Of a stretch of 64,000 nt of DNA, positions 52,028 through 64,000 are shown piece by piece. The stretch lies in contig JANTQF010000051.1 in NCBI GenBank assembly GCA_032988165.1, positions 62,001 through 126,000 of the forward strand, in the 5' to 3' direction. The number at the start of each line of letters is the position of its first letter. The first letter of the stretch is position 1. The stretch is from Emmonsiellopsis sp. PD_33 (Eukaryota > Ascomycota > Eurotiomycetes > Onygenales > Ajellomycetaceae). The notes under the pieces are model-generated. The model did no database searches. It saw only the letters and a program-made list of their open reading frames with translations, and had not been told where the DNA came from. Position numbers and translations under genes: made by a program.

Positions 52028-52281
52028 TGTAATGAGTGCACTCTGATAAGTAGATCATATAAGCTATATACTAGAATCAAAATTGTAATTACTAGAGAAA
52101 GAAAGGAAAAAGGAAAAGGAATCATAAGATCATGTGATATAAATAGAAGGGAATTACATGAGGTTGGAGTGAATAAATATTCATATGAAGGCCTGATTGG
52201 AGGCATCTAATTAAGCAGTTAGAGATTGGGTGAAGTTCAGATAAGCTATAAATATAGAGTATAAGAATGTAGCCCTTCACA
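52028..52281 (-). repeat. 3' LTR of element D (254 bp)
   Basis: On the minus strand begins TGTGAAGGGC and ends CATTACA. Where this copy reads GATCATATAAGC the other reads GATTGTGTAAGC, which implies an ancestral CpG. Confidence 0.95.
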
Positions 52282-52285
52282 TTAT

Positions 52286-52292
52286 CCCCCCC
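52286..52292 (-). promoter_or_regulatory. Polypurine tract of element D
   Basis: Seven C on the plus strand, i.e. a G7 run preceded by purine-rich AAATA on the minus strand, 4 bp from the left LTR. This fixes the orientation. Confidence 0.6.
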
Positions 52293-52349
52293 TATTTAGT
52301 TTTAGAGGGTGAGTGGGAGGGTTTGGAGAATTGGGCACAGCATGGCATG

Positions 52350-55300
52350 AATGGAGTCTTATTGAGTAGGTATAGTTCTTTGTAATGGGTGAGTACAGTG
52401 ATGTCCTACAGGGTAGAGGTTAGTTCCTATGAAGAGACCTCATATCTAAGCTACTTCACTAGGTACTGAAATCCTTATCTGTGGTAATGATGATTGAGGA
52501 TGACTTTAATCTTGTATTCTACCTTATTATCTTCCCTGATGATGCCAGGTGGATGTCAGTTAGTAATCTCTTGTGAGAGGAATAAGTTGGTGGAGGCCTT
52601 GCAGAGCAGGTTTGTATGAAATATATTATAGATCCCAGGTGATATGTCAAGATGATAGTTATAACTTCCCAGGACTTCAATAATAGTGTACTTAGCATAT
52701 TAATAGTCAAGTGTGTGAGACAGACAATTAGTTGTGATGTTTTGGAGATTTAGCTAGATCTTATTATCTATCTTATAGTGTTCAGTAGAGTTTCAGTGGG
52801 TATTCATATGATTCTATTAATTTTACTGGGTACTGATCATGAAGGATTCAGCCCACTTATGAGCTTACTGGAGTTTTGAGATGATGGTGTTCATAATTTG
52901 GATTGAACTATAGGGTGAAGTGGAAGATTTGAGTGATTTGATGAGATCAAAAACTTTAAGGTTATAATTGTGTGAGAGGAAAAATGGGCTGACACCAGTA
53001 CTGATAGTGTTATAGTTATTAATTGTAAGTTTAGCATGCAGGAGGAGTTCATTTCAGTCATCCTGAGCATATAAATAAAACTTTTAGAGGTAGTTCTTAG
53101 TTGTCTGGATCATATGTTCAGTACTGTCATCAGTTTTGAGGTGATAGGTAGTTAAGAGGTATTAGGAGATCTTAAGGAGCTAATAGATTTAAGTCTAGAT
53201 AGCTCTAATGAACTAGGTTTTATGGTCTGAGATAATTATATAGGGTAGATCATACTAGTAATAAAATGAACTTTAAAGGAAGACTTTAGCTACTATAAGT
53301 ACATCTATCTTCACACAGGGTTTAAGGATAATATCTTTACTGAAATAATTAATGATGATAAGAATATTCTTATAGTTGTTACTCATAAGGAGATCTATTG
53401 TGAAATTAATGGTGACATTGTGCCAGACACATTTAGAAATCAGAAGAGATTTAAGTAAATCTTAATAATAGTTCTATTAGATGATAATAGATCAGCAGAT
53501 ATTATAGTTCTGAGTAAACTATTAGATACTCTGAAACATATTGAGCTAGTAAAAATTTTGAGATAAAATTTGATAGAGTACTTTATAGTCTAAATGATTG
53601 ATTATCAGAGAATTATAAGTTTCTTACATGATTTAGATGCATAATAATTCTGAATTAGAAACCTACTATCTTCTCCAGAAGTGTAGTTGAGAGTCAGAGT
53701 CTATAAAGCATTTGACAATGTTAATATAAGCTTGAAGTTCAGATAGAAAATAGTAAGCTTTATCTTGAATGACCTAGATTATCATCTGAAGGTGTTCATT
53801 GAAGGTAGCAGCAGTATCCCAGAGTCTCTAGAGTAAGGATGAGATAGTCACAATTAGCAGGGCAATAAGTAAGATATATATTACTTCATGTAGTATTACT
53901 TTGGATTTCTTGAGGATCTATGAATCTAGTAGTCTCTGTTTGTGGTTTACTCAGCAGGCATTAAAGTCTTTGAAAGATATATTTTATTCATATTAGAAGA
54001 GAGCATCAGCCATGAAGTTCTCTATGTCAGGGTAGTAATAAATTATAAAATGAAAGCAGCTGAGGAATTTAGTCCAGCACATCTGATATTTAAAGAGTTT
54101 ATAAGTTATTATGAAATATTGAAGATTCTTATGATCTGTGATGATTTTAAAGTCTTTCATGCTGTAGAGTTCAGAGTCTCATTTCTCTAGATATTAGATG
54201 ATGGTGAGAAGTTCCTTATCATAAATCTTATAGTTAGCTTTGACAGGGCTGAGCTTTTTGAATATGAATGTATAGAATTGTAGAATGCCTTCATTATCTC
54301 ATTGCATGAAAGTACTGTCTGTGATGTAACTGAAAGAGTCTATTTCAATCACTATTAGATAATCAGAGTTAAACATGATGAGCATTGAAGTAGAGATAAA
54401 TATCTACTTAAGGTATGTGAATGCCTTATCTGCTTTCTTAGACCATTAAAATTGCTGGTCTTTGCATGTGAGATCAATCAGTAATTAAATGATGTCAGAA
54501 AAATCTTAAATAAAGTATTAGTAGAAATTTGTGAATTCTAGGAAGTCTTACATGCCTTTTATGGTTGTAGGGGCCTCTCATTTGAGAATAGTAGTGATCT
54601 TCTTAGAGTCCATATGAACTCCCTTCCCTGCCTCTATGATGAAGCTGAGGTAGATCATCTCTTGGACTTTAAAGGTAGACTTGTTGATGTTGATTGGGAG
54701 ACTATGTTTATAAAGATAGATGAGGACTTTTTAGATGTGCTCTTAATATTACTTATGGGATCTATTGGTGAAGATAAGAATGTCATTGAGGTAGATAAAA
54801 GTGAATTCATCTAAATAGTCTTATAAGGCCTAGTTGATGTATTTCTGGAAGATGCTTGAGGTGTTTATAAGATTAAAGAGGATGACTATCCATTTAAATA
54901 GATTATATCTTATATGAAAGATAGTTAGCCATTTATCTCCTTCTGCAATTTAAATCTTATAGAATGCAGAAATGACATTTAACTTTATGAACTACTTGGC
55001 TTAGCTAATTCATTTAAAAGTCTTATTAATTAATAATAGTGGGTAATGATCTTTTCAGATAAGGTAGTTGAGGCCCTAATAGTTAACATAGAACTAAAGA
55101 CCTTTATCTGGCTTTTTCATGAAGAGTATGAGTGTGCCTGTGAGTGAATTACTAACTTAGATGAAACCCTTATCTAAAAGATTATTAAGGGTCTTATGGA
55201 GTACAAGTAGTTTATCATGCAATATATTGTATAGTAGTTTTCAAGACAGCTGAGAGTCTTTACCATCTATCTTCTCAAATTTAATATGATAGTTGTGCAC

Positions 55301-57300
55301 ACTGTGGAATGGTAGGAGTTTCTCAGTAGCCTTATAATTAAAAATATTGAGGAATTTATGGTATTATGAAGGGAGAACTGTCATAGAGTTGGTCTTTAAC
55401 TTCTTAGTGAGTTATGAGAGAGTCTTCTCTATGTTAGCCATGCTAGTAATGAAGATTTCAATGAGAGGTTAGAACTTGAATTTCTGATTGTAGCTTTAAA
55501 GAAGGTTATAGGTATTAATGGAGATTTAGTAAAGATTAGTAGTTTTATGAATATCTTTTTTGGAGATATAGATACCTCCAGGGAATACAATATATTAATT
55601 ATGAGTATTAATGAGAACTTAATATTTAGATAGCTATAATAGGCCTAGCATGAAGTTGTATGAGAGATTCTCAATCTCATATATATAGATGTTTTCTTGA
55701 AGAAATCTACTAATATTAATATTGAGCTTCATCATATTTTATATAAAGCTGCCTGTGTCACCATTAACACCTTCAATCTTTTGAAGGTTGATTAGAATAT
55801 ATGGGAGATTATGATGATTAACTATATAAGGGTGAATCATTGAATAGTAACAGCAACCACTGTCTACCATAGCATTCATATTAAAAGAATAATTAACTAC
55901 AGTAGGTACAAGAATTACTGAAATAGTTATTTTCTTCTTAAAGGTCTTCCTATCTAACTCTGGGAGCTTCCACTCATGATTTCATATGAAAGCTAGTCTT
56001 TTCTCAAGTCTGACTTGGTGTCTTTGAAGTCTTCCTCCTCTTTGAGCTTGATTTGTATGTTTATAGACCATATGGGTGATTTTGGGGGAATATGGGTTCT
56101 ATAGTAGTTAGCAGCTCTGTGCCTAGGTTTGTTACAGTTAATATAGACACCTCAGGTATGGTAATCAATGATGATAGTGATAGTCATATTTGGAATGTAA
56201 AATGCATTCACATGAGTAGGCCCTGTAGGTATTCAGTTCATAGTGTTTAGATTTTTTAGTGAAGAGGTCTTGAGAAAGGCCTTTCTGAAGGTGGTAGAGA
56301 TACTATCATGAATTTAGCTCTGAATAGCCTTGATCTTGAATAGGTTATTCTTTATACTATGAAGCTTTATATAATATTTGAGGTATATAGAGAGTTCAAT
56401 GGAGGCAACAGTCTGCTATAGAAGTTTAAACTTAATGGCCTTTTTAAGTAGAGCTTTCTTGACAGTGTCATCCTATAGCTAGCTGCTGGCTTCCAGAATC
56501 TTCTAATTGAATCTTAAAAGAAAGGTAGAGAATAAATTGATTTTCTGATGAATACTGTGTAGTCAGATTAGAGCTTTCTAGGCTACTGAAGGGTTAGAGA
56601 AAAGAATGTTGAGCTGGTTAAAAATGATATTAAAGATTATAAGAATGAGTTTGATATTGACCTTCATCTAAGAATGGAATTAAGTGATAGCAGTATCAGA
56701 GAGTTAGGTATAGATGTACCAGGTTTAATTAGTGGAAGATCTAATTGTAAGGCTGTCTAAAGTGATTTTAGCCTCTGCACTGAGATGCCAGGCAGGATAT
56801 TTAGAGACTTGTTTACCTGTGAATTTCTCAAGAATGGTGAGCCTTTCTTTTGAATGTCTTAGGAAGTCCTTAAAAGGAGCAGTTAGGTGAGCAGGAGTCA
56901 GAATAGAAGCTAAAGTTAATATAGGTATATGATTTTATTTAATGATGAGATTGATCTTATTTATGAGCTATTAAATGAAGTTTTAAAATTTAGCATCAGG
57001 GCCCTAAGAAAGAGTGCTGTCTTTACATGGAGGATCTATATTCATAATGAATTTAAAAGATTATTTGAATTTAAAGAGTTTGGAGGATTCAGGAAGTTTA
57101 AAGGATTTAGAAAGTTTAAAGGAAAATCTCATGAGATATTAATATGAACTATCAGGGCTTTAGGGCCTTTTACTGACATGTCATCCAGTGGAGCTGAGCT
57201 GAGTAAGTTATATTTTGGATTTTAGAAGAGTTTACTATATATATAGGTCACATTTGAAAGAATCTACTATATGTGTGAATCATATTTAGAGGGCAAATAT
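52350..57300 (-). pseudogene. gag-pol of element D
   Basis: Read right to left: protease (MVDSGC, DSG at 55856-55864), reverse transcriptase with YLND in place of YLDD (54782-54793), RNase H (ITDHKNLQYF and ADAL, about 54000-54160), integrase (TAYHPETDG-like YHLKTDDSTEHM near 53100-53220 and TGVSPFFLSHNYN near 52990) and a chromodomain-like end (YHR.GFQYLVKW near 52430-52540). Many stops. Frame continuity was not checked along the whole length, and the ends are approximate. Gag is presumed at the right end, without a motif that I could confirm. Confidence 0.8.
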
Positions 57301-57342
57301 AATGAGAATCTCTAAGAAGAGATCAAATGAGTAATTATAAAA

Positions 57343-57596
57343 TGTAATGGGTGCACTCTGATAAATAGATTGTGTAAGCTATATACTAGAATTAAGATTA
57401 TAATTACTAGAGAAAGGAAGGAAAAAGGAAAAGGAATCATAAGATCATGTGATATAAATAGAAGGGAATTATGTGAGGTCAGAGCAAATAAATGTTTATA
57501 TGAAGGCCTGGTTGAAGGCATCTGATTGAGTAATTAGAGATTAGGTGAAGTTCAGGTGAGCTATAGATATAGAGTATAAGAATGTAGCTCTTCACA
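57343..57596 (-). repeat. 5' LTR of element D (254 bp)
   Basis: On the minus strand begins TGTGAAGAGC and ends CATTACA; same length as its partner, followed by the ATTAT duplication. Confidence 0.95.
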
Positions 57597-57601
57597 ATTA
57601 T

Positions 57602-60600
57602 GGGTATTAGTAGGCTCATAATATTGAATTAACTGTAAGTTAAATCCTATTAAAAAGTAATTACTTCTTGATCTTCTAATGTGTAGAGCAAGATTATGCT
57701 ATGATGCAGATAGATATATAGAGTATGATATCTAAATTCTATAAGAAGGAGCTATGATAGGAAAGGTAAAAGTAAGATGTAATTTAATTGTGAGTGTGTG
57801 TCTTTTATATTAGAATATAGTTGAAATGATATTAAAGAAATGATGGCTAGCTAGAAATTACTTAGATATAATTCATTCTAATCTTTTTCTTATATATTTC
57901 ATTAATATTAAGATTAATATAAGACTAACTTGATGTGAGGTATTAAACCTGGCAATTAGTAATAATATATAGTAGTTTTTTTCCAATCTATCATGAATTT
58001 TTCTACTACTCTATCCTGCCTATTAAAGTTTTCTATTCTCTTAATTTCATCTACAGTTCTTATTTCCTTCTTTCTACCATGAGCATCTTATCTACCATTT
58101 TGATTGCCTGAGCAAGCTGAAGTTCAACCATTTTCTCCCCATATAAGGATTTACTTTTCTGCCCTTCCCTAAAGGTATTTACATTCTTACTGCTATTATA
58201 TCTCTATCTATACATTCATAATTCTATATTCTTCTTTATTTAATTCTATATATGATTAATGATAAGCAATCTCATATTTCTCTTACTAATTATAAGTTAT
58301 TATATTGCCTGTCATTACCAGGATCAGCAGCCAAGTGTGTAGGCATGACAGTACTATATAGCATATAAAGTTCAGGAATGCTTAAAATAAGCAATCCATT
58401 AATACATCTATATAGCTTAGAATCTAGATAATATATAGGATTTTCTGATTCTAATATTAATATTATATTATAAAATGAATTAATGCTATCTGCATCCTAA
58501 TAAACTCTTAGTGTTATTAACTCAAGCCTACTCTAATATGAAGACATATTAATAATATGTTCAACCTTGACCCCAGAATTGTTAATGTCTAATAAGAATA
58601 TAGTCAATTCTGAAAGAGGGAGTACCCTAGTATTATCAAGGTAAAAACAGTAGATGGAAAATACTGGAAAATCTAGTAAATAAACTTGATTAATAAATAT
58701 AGAAAATGTGGATGATGATGAACCCCATATTAATTATAATAAAACTAAGATAACTTAGTATTAAATTAATTAGCTATATTAGAAGATGAAGTGGCTTTAC
58801 CTTATATATCTTAATATAGAAGAAGCCTCTACTATTATTTATTAAGTTTATTCTATAATTTCTGAGGATGAAGATTTATATTAATAAGTCCTGAAAAAAA
58901 TAAGGGATTAAGTAAAAATATGGAAGTTCCATACAATTAACAAGATGATTATAAGCTATTACTCAGATCATACCTAAATATATATCTACAGAGGAAGTCA
59001 TACTAACTATAAATTTCATAGGAGTTTATATGGAATGTTCTTGAAGCTAAGTAAGTAAGTAACTCATAATTTTTAATTGTAAATACAAAAGACTGATAGA
59101 TGCTTTATAAATTCTTTCTTAAAAAGTTTTTTAAGGAAAACTTTATTGATATTTTTATTTTTACTACTGAGATTCTAGATTATAATAAGTGCTCAGAATT
59201 AGTAAAGTGATATATATAATATATAATTACTCTCTTACTATACTTTTTAATTTTAATAACTAATGTATTGCTATGTGCAGAAGTATTTGCAAATCTAGCT
59301 GCTGAAATAAAGATGTACCTTGATATTCTTAAGGAGTATGAGGATTATTTAAAAGAAGAATATAGATTATATATATATATTTTATATTTCTAGAATGATC
59401 TCAGTGCATAAGAGGAATTTAATATAGTATATAGAAGAGAGTTTGTAGAACTAGCCTCATAGCCATTGAAACAGTTGAAAAATATGAAGTTTAAAAATTT
59501 AAAACCACTAAGTATTATTTTTATGCAGTTTAACCACCCTACCTTAATAATAATACTATTAAATGTTTACTGATGAGTAGAGCCTTCTGTATTTCAATTT
59601 TCCTTATATTATTATTACTTTCATACTATTTATGAATATATGCTTTTCTATTACATGTTACTTATAATATGTATATTATATATCTCAGGCAGTATTTAGG
59701 TATAGAGATGAAGTAATCTAATTCAGATGTGATTTAATTTGATTTATAGGTAGCTAGAAGGTGTGATGTTTAAAAGCTGATATATTTTACTATTTTAATT
59801 ATAAAGACATGTAATATTAAGTATGTATTTTAGTTAACTATGCTATCAAAATATAATATAATTTCATTATATATTATCTATTTATATTTAACATTTTATG
59901 TAATCTTTAATAGCTTAATGTTCTCTCTAAGATCAGAGAGCAACTAAACATACTTTATAACTTATTTGTTAGAGCTTAATTGCTTTTCATAGTTCTCTAA
60001 ATATATTATCTTTTTAATAGCCTTATTTAAATCCTTCCTTGCATACTGGGTTATATATTTTTGAATGCATTAGAATTATTCAATATGTCTCTAAGCTCTA
60101 TTATCATGTAGATAGTCTGGCTCAACATACTAATACTTATATTTTTTTAAAGGAAGACTCAAAGAAGAAGAAGATGAAGTATCTTCCCTGTAATTCTAAG
60201 ATATAAGTAGTTAGCATCTATTTGATCTGAATATAGCTTCTAAAGAGAATATAGGTGTGAAATATAATATATTTTTATATGCATCATTAAATGTATATGT
60301 AGGTGATAAGATAGAAGACTTAGTGAGTACTTCAATAAAAAGAGTAATATGTAAGTTATCTAGTAGTTTTTGAACTATAATTTAGATTATTGAGACTATG
60401 TAGATGTACATAAGATTATCTAATAATACATTTAAGATAGCTGATGTTATAGCTAATAAAGATTAACTATTATTATAGTATAAGTAGAAGTACAATTACC
60501 TACTGACCTTAAGAATATTATACATATAGGATAATCATGAAGTTATTATTTTCAATTCACAGGCCCTAACATGCAAGTTAATGGTTACATGTAGATTCTA

Positions 60601-60905
60601 TTATCTCTAGACAGCTATCTGAGTACTTGAGTAGGGTATTTCAATCTAGTTGCAAGTCAGTCCTCTAGATTCTCATTAAAGGCACCACATCTTGATGCAT
60701 TTAAATGTTTAGTAGCTATAACAGTTAAAATACTGGCTTATCATTCTAGATTGATAATGTTATCACAAGTAAAATGTCAGCATGGTTAGTGCTATTATTT
60801 AACAGTAGCATATGTGAGATACACTTTAAAAACTGTGTTTTAACATGTTCAGTGGAAAAATGGTTGTTCCACTGTAGTGCTAAACCATATTTGGCTGGTA
60901 TGGGA
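57602..60905. other. AT-rich stretch right of element D, no recognisable gene
   Basis: Very AT-rich, with no domain or repeat pair that I can identify. The border to normal composition is sharp, the first CpGs being at about 60906. Confidence 0.5.
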
Positions 60906-62378
60906 CGAATGCGGCAAGTTCGTCATCAGGCCCGGGGGCACCTGGGCAAACCATGAAGTTTTAGCTCCGTGTTGGTGGTGGTTGAAGACACGTCTGCTGA
61001 TCCGGCAGACGCGACGGGGATACGAGCTCGCTTTCATCCAGATGGAGACCAAGGGGGCAGTGTCCTCGCCCCTTGGCCTCCCCTTGCTTTTGCTCGACCC
61101 TACGTCCGGTCTCGGAACAGCATGTCAACAATGGAGATTCTTTGGATCAATTGGAACGCATCTGCCTCTTGGCTTTGCGCAGATGATTGGGATACTCTTT
61201 GCGTCGCTGGAACTGTGGTCAATGCGTAGCGTGCATAGACCCATTCAATAGAGCTCCCCGGAGCCGTTTTCTTAGCCGTACCCAGTTCAAGCCCCCCCCC
61301 CCTCACCCCCGAGACATGGCACTTGTGGACCAGCTCAAGGGTTTACAAATATTATTTCTTTCACCACCATGGATTGACCACCTTATGTACCTTGGGAATG
61401 CGGCAGAACCACTTGCTCCCATGCAGAAATGAAGTGTTGAGTTCCGCCCAAATTCAAATTGTGTGCCATGCCCCCCAGAATAAACCCGGGGGTTTTGAAA
61501 GACATTTGACGACATCGATCGACGAATTGAATGCGGAGTTGAAAAATTCCCAGGTTGTTTCCCTTGCCTCGTGGTCGTTGTGCATACACCCTCTCAAAAG
61601 TCTGACTTCGTATCCCGGCCAATCCCAATAGGATGAAGAGGAAATATCAAAGTGTGATTAAACCGACATATCGGGATTTAATTGATATCGGAGTATTCAG
61701 CTTCGTTGTCCTTCTGCATTCCATCTCCCGTCTGACTTTTTGCCGAGCAAGGCTCAATTAACCTTCCCATTTCAGTATGACAACTCGTCCTGCTGCCTAG
61801 GGGACTCACCGGGGCAGTGAAATGCAGGAAGCTGGACGGTTCCTTGAACCCAACTTCATCGTGCCCATTTTTGGAGACAGACGACATCACTTGAGAATAT
61901 TTTTCCCGTTTCACCTGCAAGATGTCGTGGAATCAGCGGTTATTCGCGGCTACCATTAGAACAGGGTGAGTCAATTGGTAGGGCAAGGGAGAGGTATTGC
62001 GGGCTGTCTCCACACCAACAAGCTTATTTTAACTGAATTGTTCGGTTGCCCTTGAACCAGCTTTTGGCTGCTTCATTCCGATTTCCATGGGAGTGGACAT
62101 AGAACTAACGAGACCCGTAAAGCAGTGGTGCTGTGAAGAATACAATTAATAAATAAATAAACGCTCCAAAATCAAGAAAATCAAGAAAATACCAGTCCTG
62201 GTAGATTATTTCGAAGGCCAAGGGGACAAACCGTTGCTGTGCTTGGAATCTGATAGATCTATTTTAAGCCTCAGTCGGCCCGTGCCTGAACGCCAAGACT
62301 CGGTCCGTCCCACGGCATCCAGCTTCAACGACAGCCGAAGCACGTCGCATCACCACACCGCGACATCCGGGCTGAAAG
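60906..62378. other. Intergenic DNA right of the AT-rich block
   Basis: Normal CpG content. Open frames on both strands (for example 60877-61251 and 61323-61631 plus, 61678-61920 minus) show no known domain or consistent exon structure. It should hold the promoter and 5' UTR of the next gene. A run of C lies near 61291-61300. Confidence 0.45.
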
Positions 62379-63628
62379 ATGGCGACCTGTCGGCTTCCCA
62401 GCATTCCGTCATTGCGCAAGCAGCAGCTGCGCCTTGAATAGTAAGTAGTTGGTCGGGCGGTATATCTTCTTCCATCGCGGTTATATCGCAGAGAGCTGAC
62501 CTGCTCTGCTCGATTACCATGGCAGCTCGAGCCTGAAGATTGCCCCTCCCCCCGGCGTTTACGTGGGCATCTCCCCAACTGATCCATCCTTGTGGTCGGG
62601 AGTTATCTTTGTCCAGAAAGGTGATAATCCAGCGAAGGGGTCCCAGCGCGAACGGAGGCATGAGCTGACATCGACCTATATCTGATAGGCCCCTACGCAT
62701 CCGCAATCCTACGCTTCCAACTCCGTTTCCCATCCACCTATCCCGACCTCCCGCCCCTCGTCACCTTCAGTACAGACATTTTTCACCCTCTACTCGTCCC
62801 ACTTACAACCTACACCTTCACCACCGGCACGCCTGACACCGACACGGTCAGCGCGACGGACGAGGAGCGATTACCTCCCGGAGGATTTAGTCTGCGGCAT
62901 GGATTTCCACATTGGTTTGGTCGGGCACGGCGGAGTACGGCGAACTCTGCGGCATCGTCGCGGAACGTGAGTGGTGCCGACACGAACGAGCCGGACGGGC
63001 GGATCAATGAAGATCAAGAGGAGACGACGCCGAAGACACCGGTTTCCAAAGCCGTTGGATCGTCCGTAAGCGAACAATCATTCAAGAATCTAGTTTCATC
63101 GCCCCCTGCTCGCGCATCACCCGTGCCATTAGGAAAGCCGTATGCTTCCCAGGCTCGAGTTGAAGTACCAGTGTTGAAAGTGCTGAACTACATCCGGTCA
63201 ACATTCGATGATGAATCTGTCTTGGATTCCATTACGCTGGAGGCAGCTGGGAATCCTGGAGCTTGGCATGCCTGGCGATCCCATCGTCGACTGGGAAATA
63301 AGGATGGAGGTGACGGGTTGGATAATCAGGTAAAACGGGGTAGTCCGCAGGCTCGGCGCCCTGGAGAGTGGAATTGGGAAGGTGTCTGGGCGAAGAGGGT
63401 ACAGACGGGTATCGAGACGAGCTACCTGGAGTCTGTGCTTTTTGGGAGTAATTCGAGGGGTGGGAGCGATGATATGGTGAGTACAATAAGGATTGTATAA
63501 TTTATGGTTGGGAAAATACTAACATCTGGAAGATTCGATTTACCAAACTTGACAATGACATACTCGCTAGTACGAAAGAGCAATTGATCTCTGCTACACG
63601 GGAAGGAAGCGAAGCGGGGTCATCATAG
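62379..63628 (+). CDS. Ubiquitin E2-like (UEV) protein lacking the catalytic cysteine, AKTIP/FTS-like
   Basis: Four exons, 62379-62440, 62526-62620, 62689-63476 and 63533-63628, encode 346 residues. All introns have GT...AG ends and restore the fold; the last is 56 nt with a CTAAC branch site. The ATG is preceded in frame by TGA two codons upstream. Residues 14-110 form an E2-type fold: LRKQQLRLEY, PPGVYVGISPTDPSLWSGVI, FVQKGPYASAILRFQLRFPS, TYPDLPPLVTFSTDIFHPLL. The HPN...C active site is absent: FHPLLVPLTTYT has no Cys and the only Cys is near the N-terminus, so it should not form a ubiquitin thioester. A loop rich in Ser, Thr and charged residues separates this from a final helical part (VLKVLNYIRSTFDD, then WEGVWAKRVQTG). 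The pattern resembles AKTIP/FTS, partner of Hook and FHIP proteins in endosome transport; that is inference. Confidence 0.87.
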
Positions 63629-64000
63629 TCCGATACCTGTGTCCAGCTTCTATATAGCAGGGGAGTGTGAGACGACATTTGATATTAGTCTGTTTGCTTT
63701 CTTGCTTTTCAGCGACTTGGATAATGACACTAGATGGCTATATTTCCAGATACCCTTTTGATTGCCCAAATACTGCTGTCTTCCTCCTACTCTTGCATCC
63801 CGGATCTTGCTGCCTTTTCTCCGTGCTTGCTCTCCAGTGGACTACTAAAATACCTATTAGGAACGCTCTTGCCTTTCTTTAGGCGGCTATTACTCAGCTG
63901 TGTTTGCCGTTGTGTAAACACAGACGTTCTCCTTTTCTCTTTAACAAAGATTTATTGATCTCTTGGATTTATCACTTCTGCATATCCCTGCGTTATCTGT
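63629..64000. other. 3' flank of the UEV gene
   Basis: Probably 3' UTR and intergenic DNA. Short open frames only; nothing recognised. Confidence 0.5.

Larger units (their letters stand above)
52028..57596 (-). mobile_element. Element D: compact chromovirus on the minus strand, mutated
   Basis: Two 254-bp LTRs at 52028-52281 and 57343-57596 are flanked by a perfect 5-bp target duplication ATTAT (52023-52027 and 57597-57601). Length 5,569 bp, typical of MAGGY/Tf1-like elements. The order of domains and a G-run polypurine tract beside the left LTR show that it reads right to left. It has no room for an accessory ORF. Confidence 0.93.
9540..60905. other. 51-kb AT-rich, nearly CpG-free block of decayed retrotransposons
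   Basis: Composition changes sharply at both ends: the last flanking CpGs are at about 9534 on the left and 60906 on the right. Between them I noticed only one CpG (47929-47930). All recognisable content is LTR-retrotransposon sequence with dense in-frame TAA, TAG and TGA. Differences between repeated copies are almost all transitions, as expected of repeat-induced point mutation or deamination of methylated cytosines. No intact gene is seen inside. Confidence 0.9.

Noticed and set aside
60877..61251. A 124-codon plus-strand open frame at the right border of the block
   Set aside because: It begins inside the AT-rich block, crosses the border, and shows no recognisable domain.

Overview
The window comes from a filamentous ascomycete (Pezizomycotina); Eurotiomycetes is my best guess. 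The reasons are short 56-101 nt spliceosomal introns with GTRNGT donors, a CTAAC branch point and AG acceptors, a Cip1-type secreted protein, a homeobox plus C2H2 regulator of a kind found in filamentous fungi, and LTR retrotransposons inactivated by C-to-T / G-to-A transitions.

Layout. (1) 1-9.5 kb is ordinary gene-bearing DNA. All three genes are on the minus strand: an aldehyde dehydrogenase running off the left edge, a secreted Cip1-like protein, and an 864-residue transcription factor. A scrap of Fot1/pogo transposase and a (CAT)16 microsatellite lie between them. (2) About 9.54-60.9 kb is a 51-kb AT-rich block without functional genes. It holds LTR retrotransposons in several states of decay: two copies (A, 12390-21542; B, 27278-38283) of one Ty3/gypsy chromovirus family, one copy of a second family (C, 38842-47941), a third, smaller chromovirus on the minus strand (D, 52028-57596), and scraps of at least one more gypsy element (about 21.6-27.2 kb). 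(3) 60.9-64 kb is ordinary DNA again, with a four-exon gene for a ubiquitin E2-like (UEV) protein lacking the catalytic cysteine.

Two things stand out. First, the 51-kb block has almost no CpG dinucleotides: reading it through I noticed one (47929), while both flanks are rich in them. The LTR copies show why, because where one has CA another has TG at the same place. Second, families A/B and C both carry a long extra reading frame downstream of the chromodomain, before the 3' LTR. The two extra proteins appear to be related, although the elements are clearly different families. The reading frames of A, B and C are uninterrupted apart from stop codons explained by transitions, so these proteins can still be read.

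The flanking genes show no sign of working together. The block could be a pericentromeric or centromeric island, or a dispersed AT-rich isochore; sequence alone cannot decide. I saw no rRNA, tRNA or CRISPR features.
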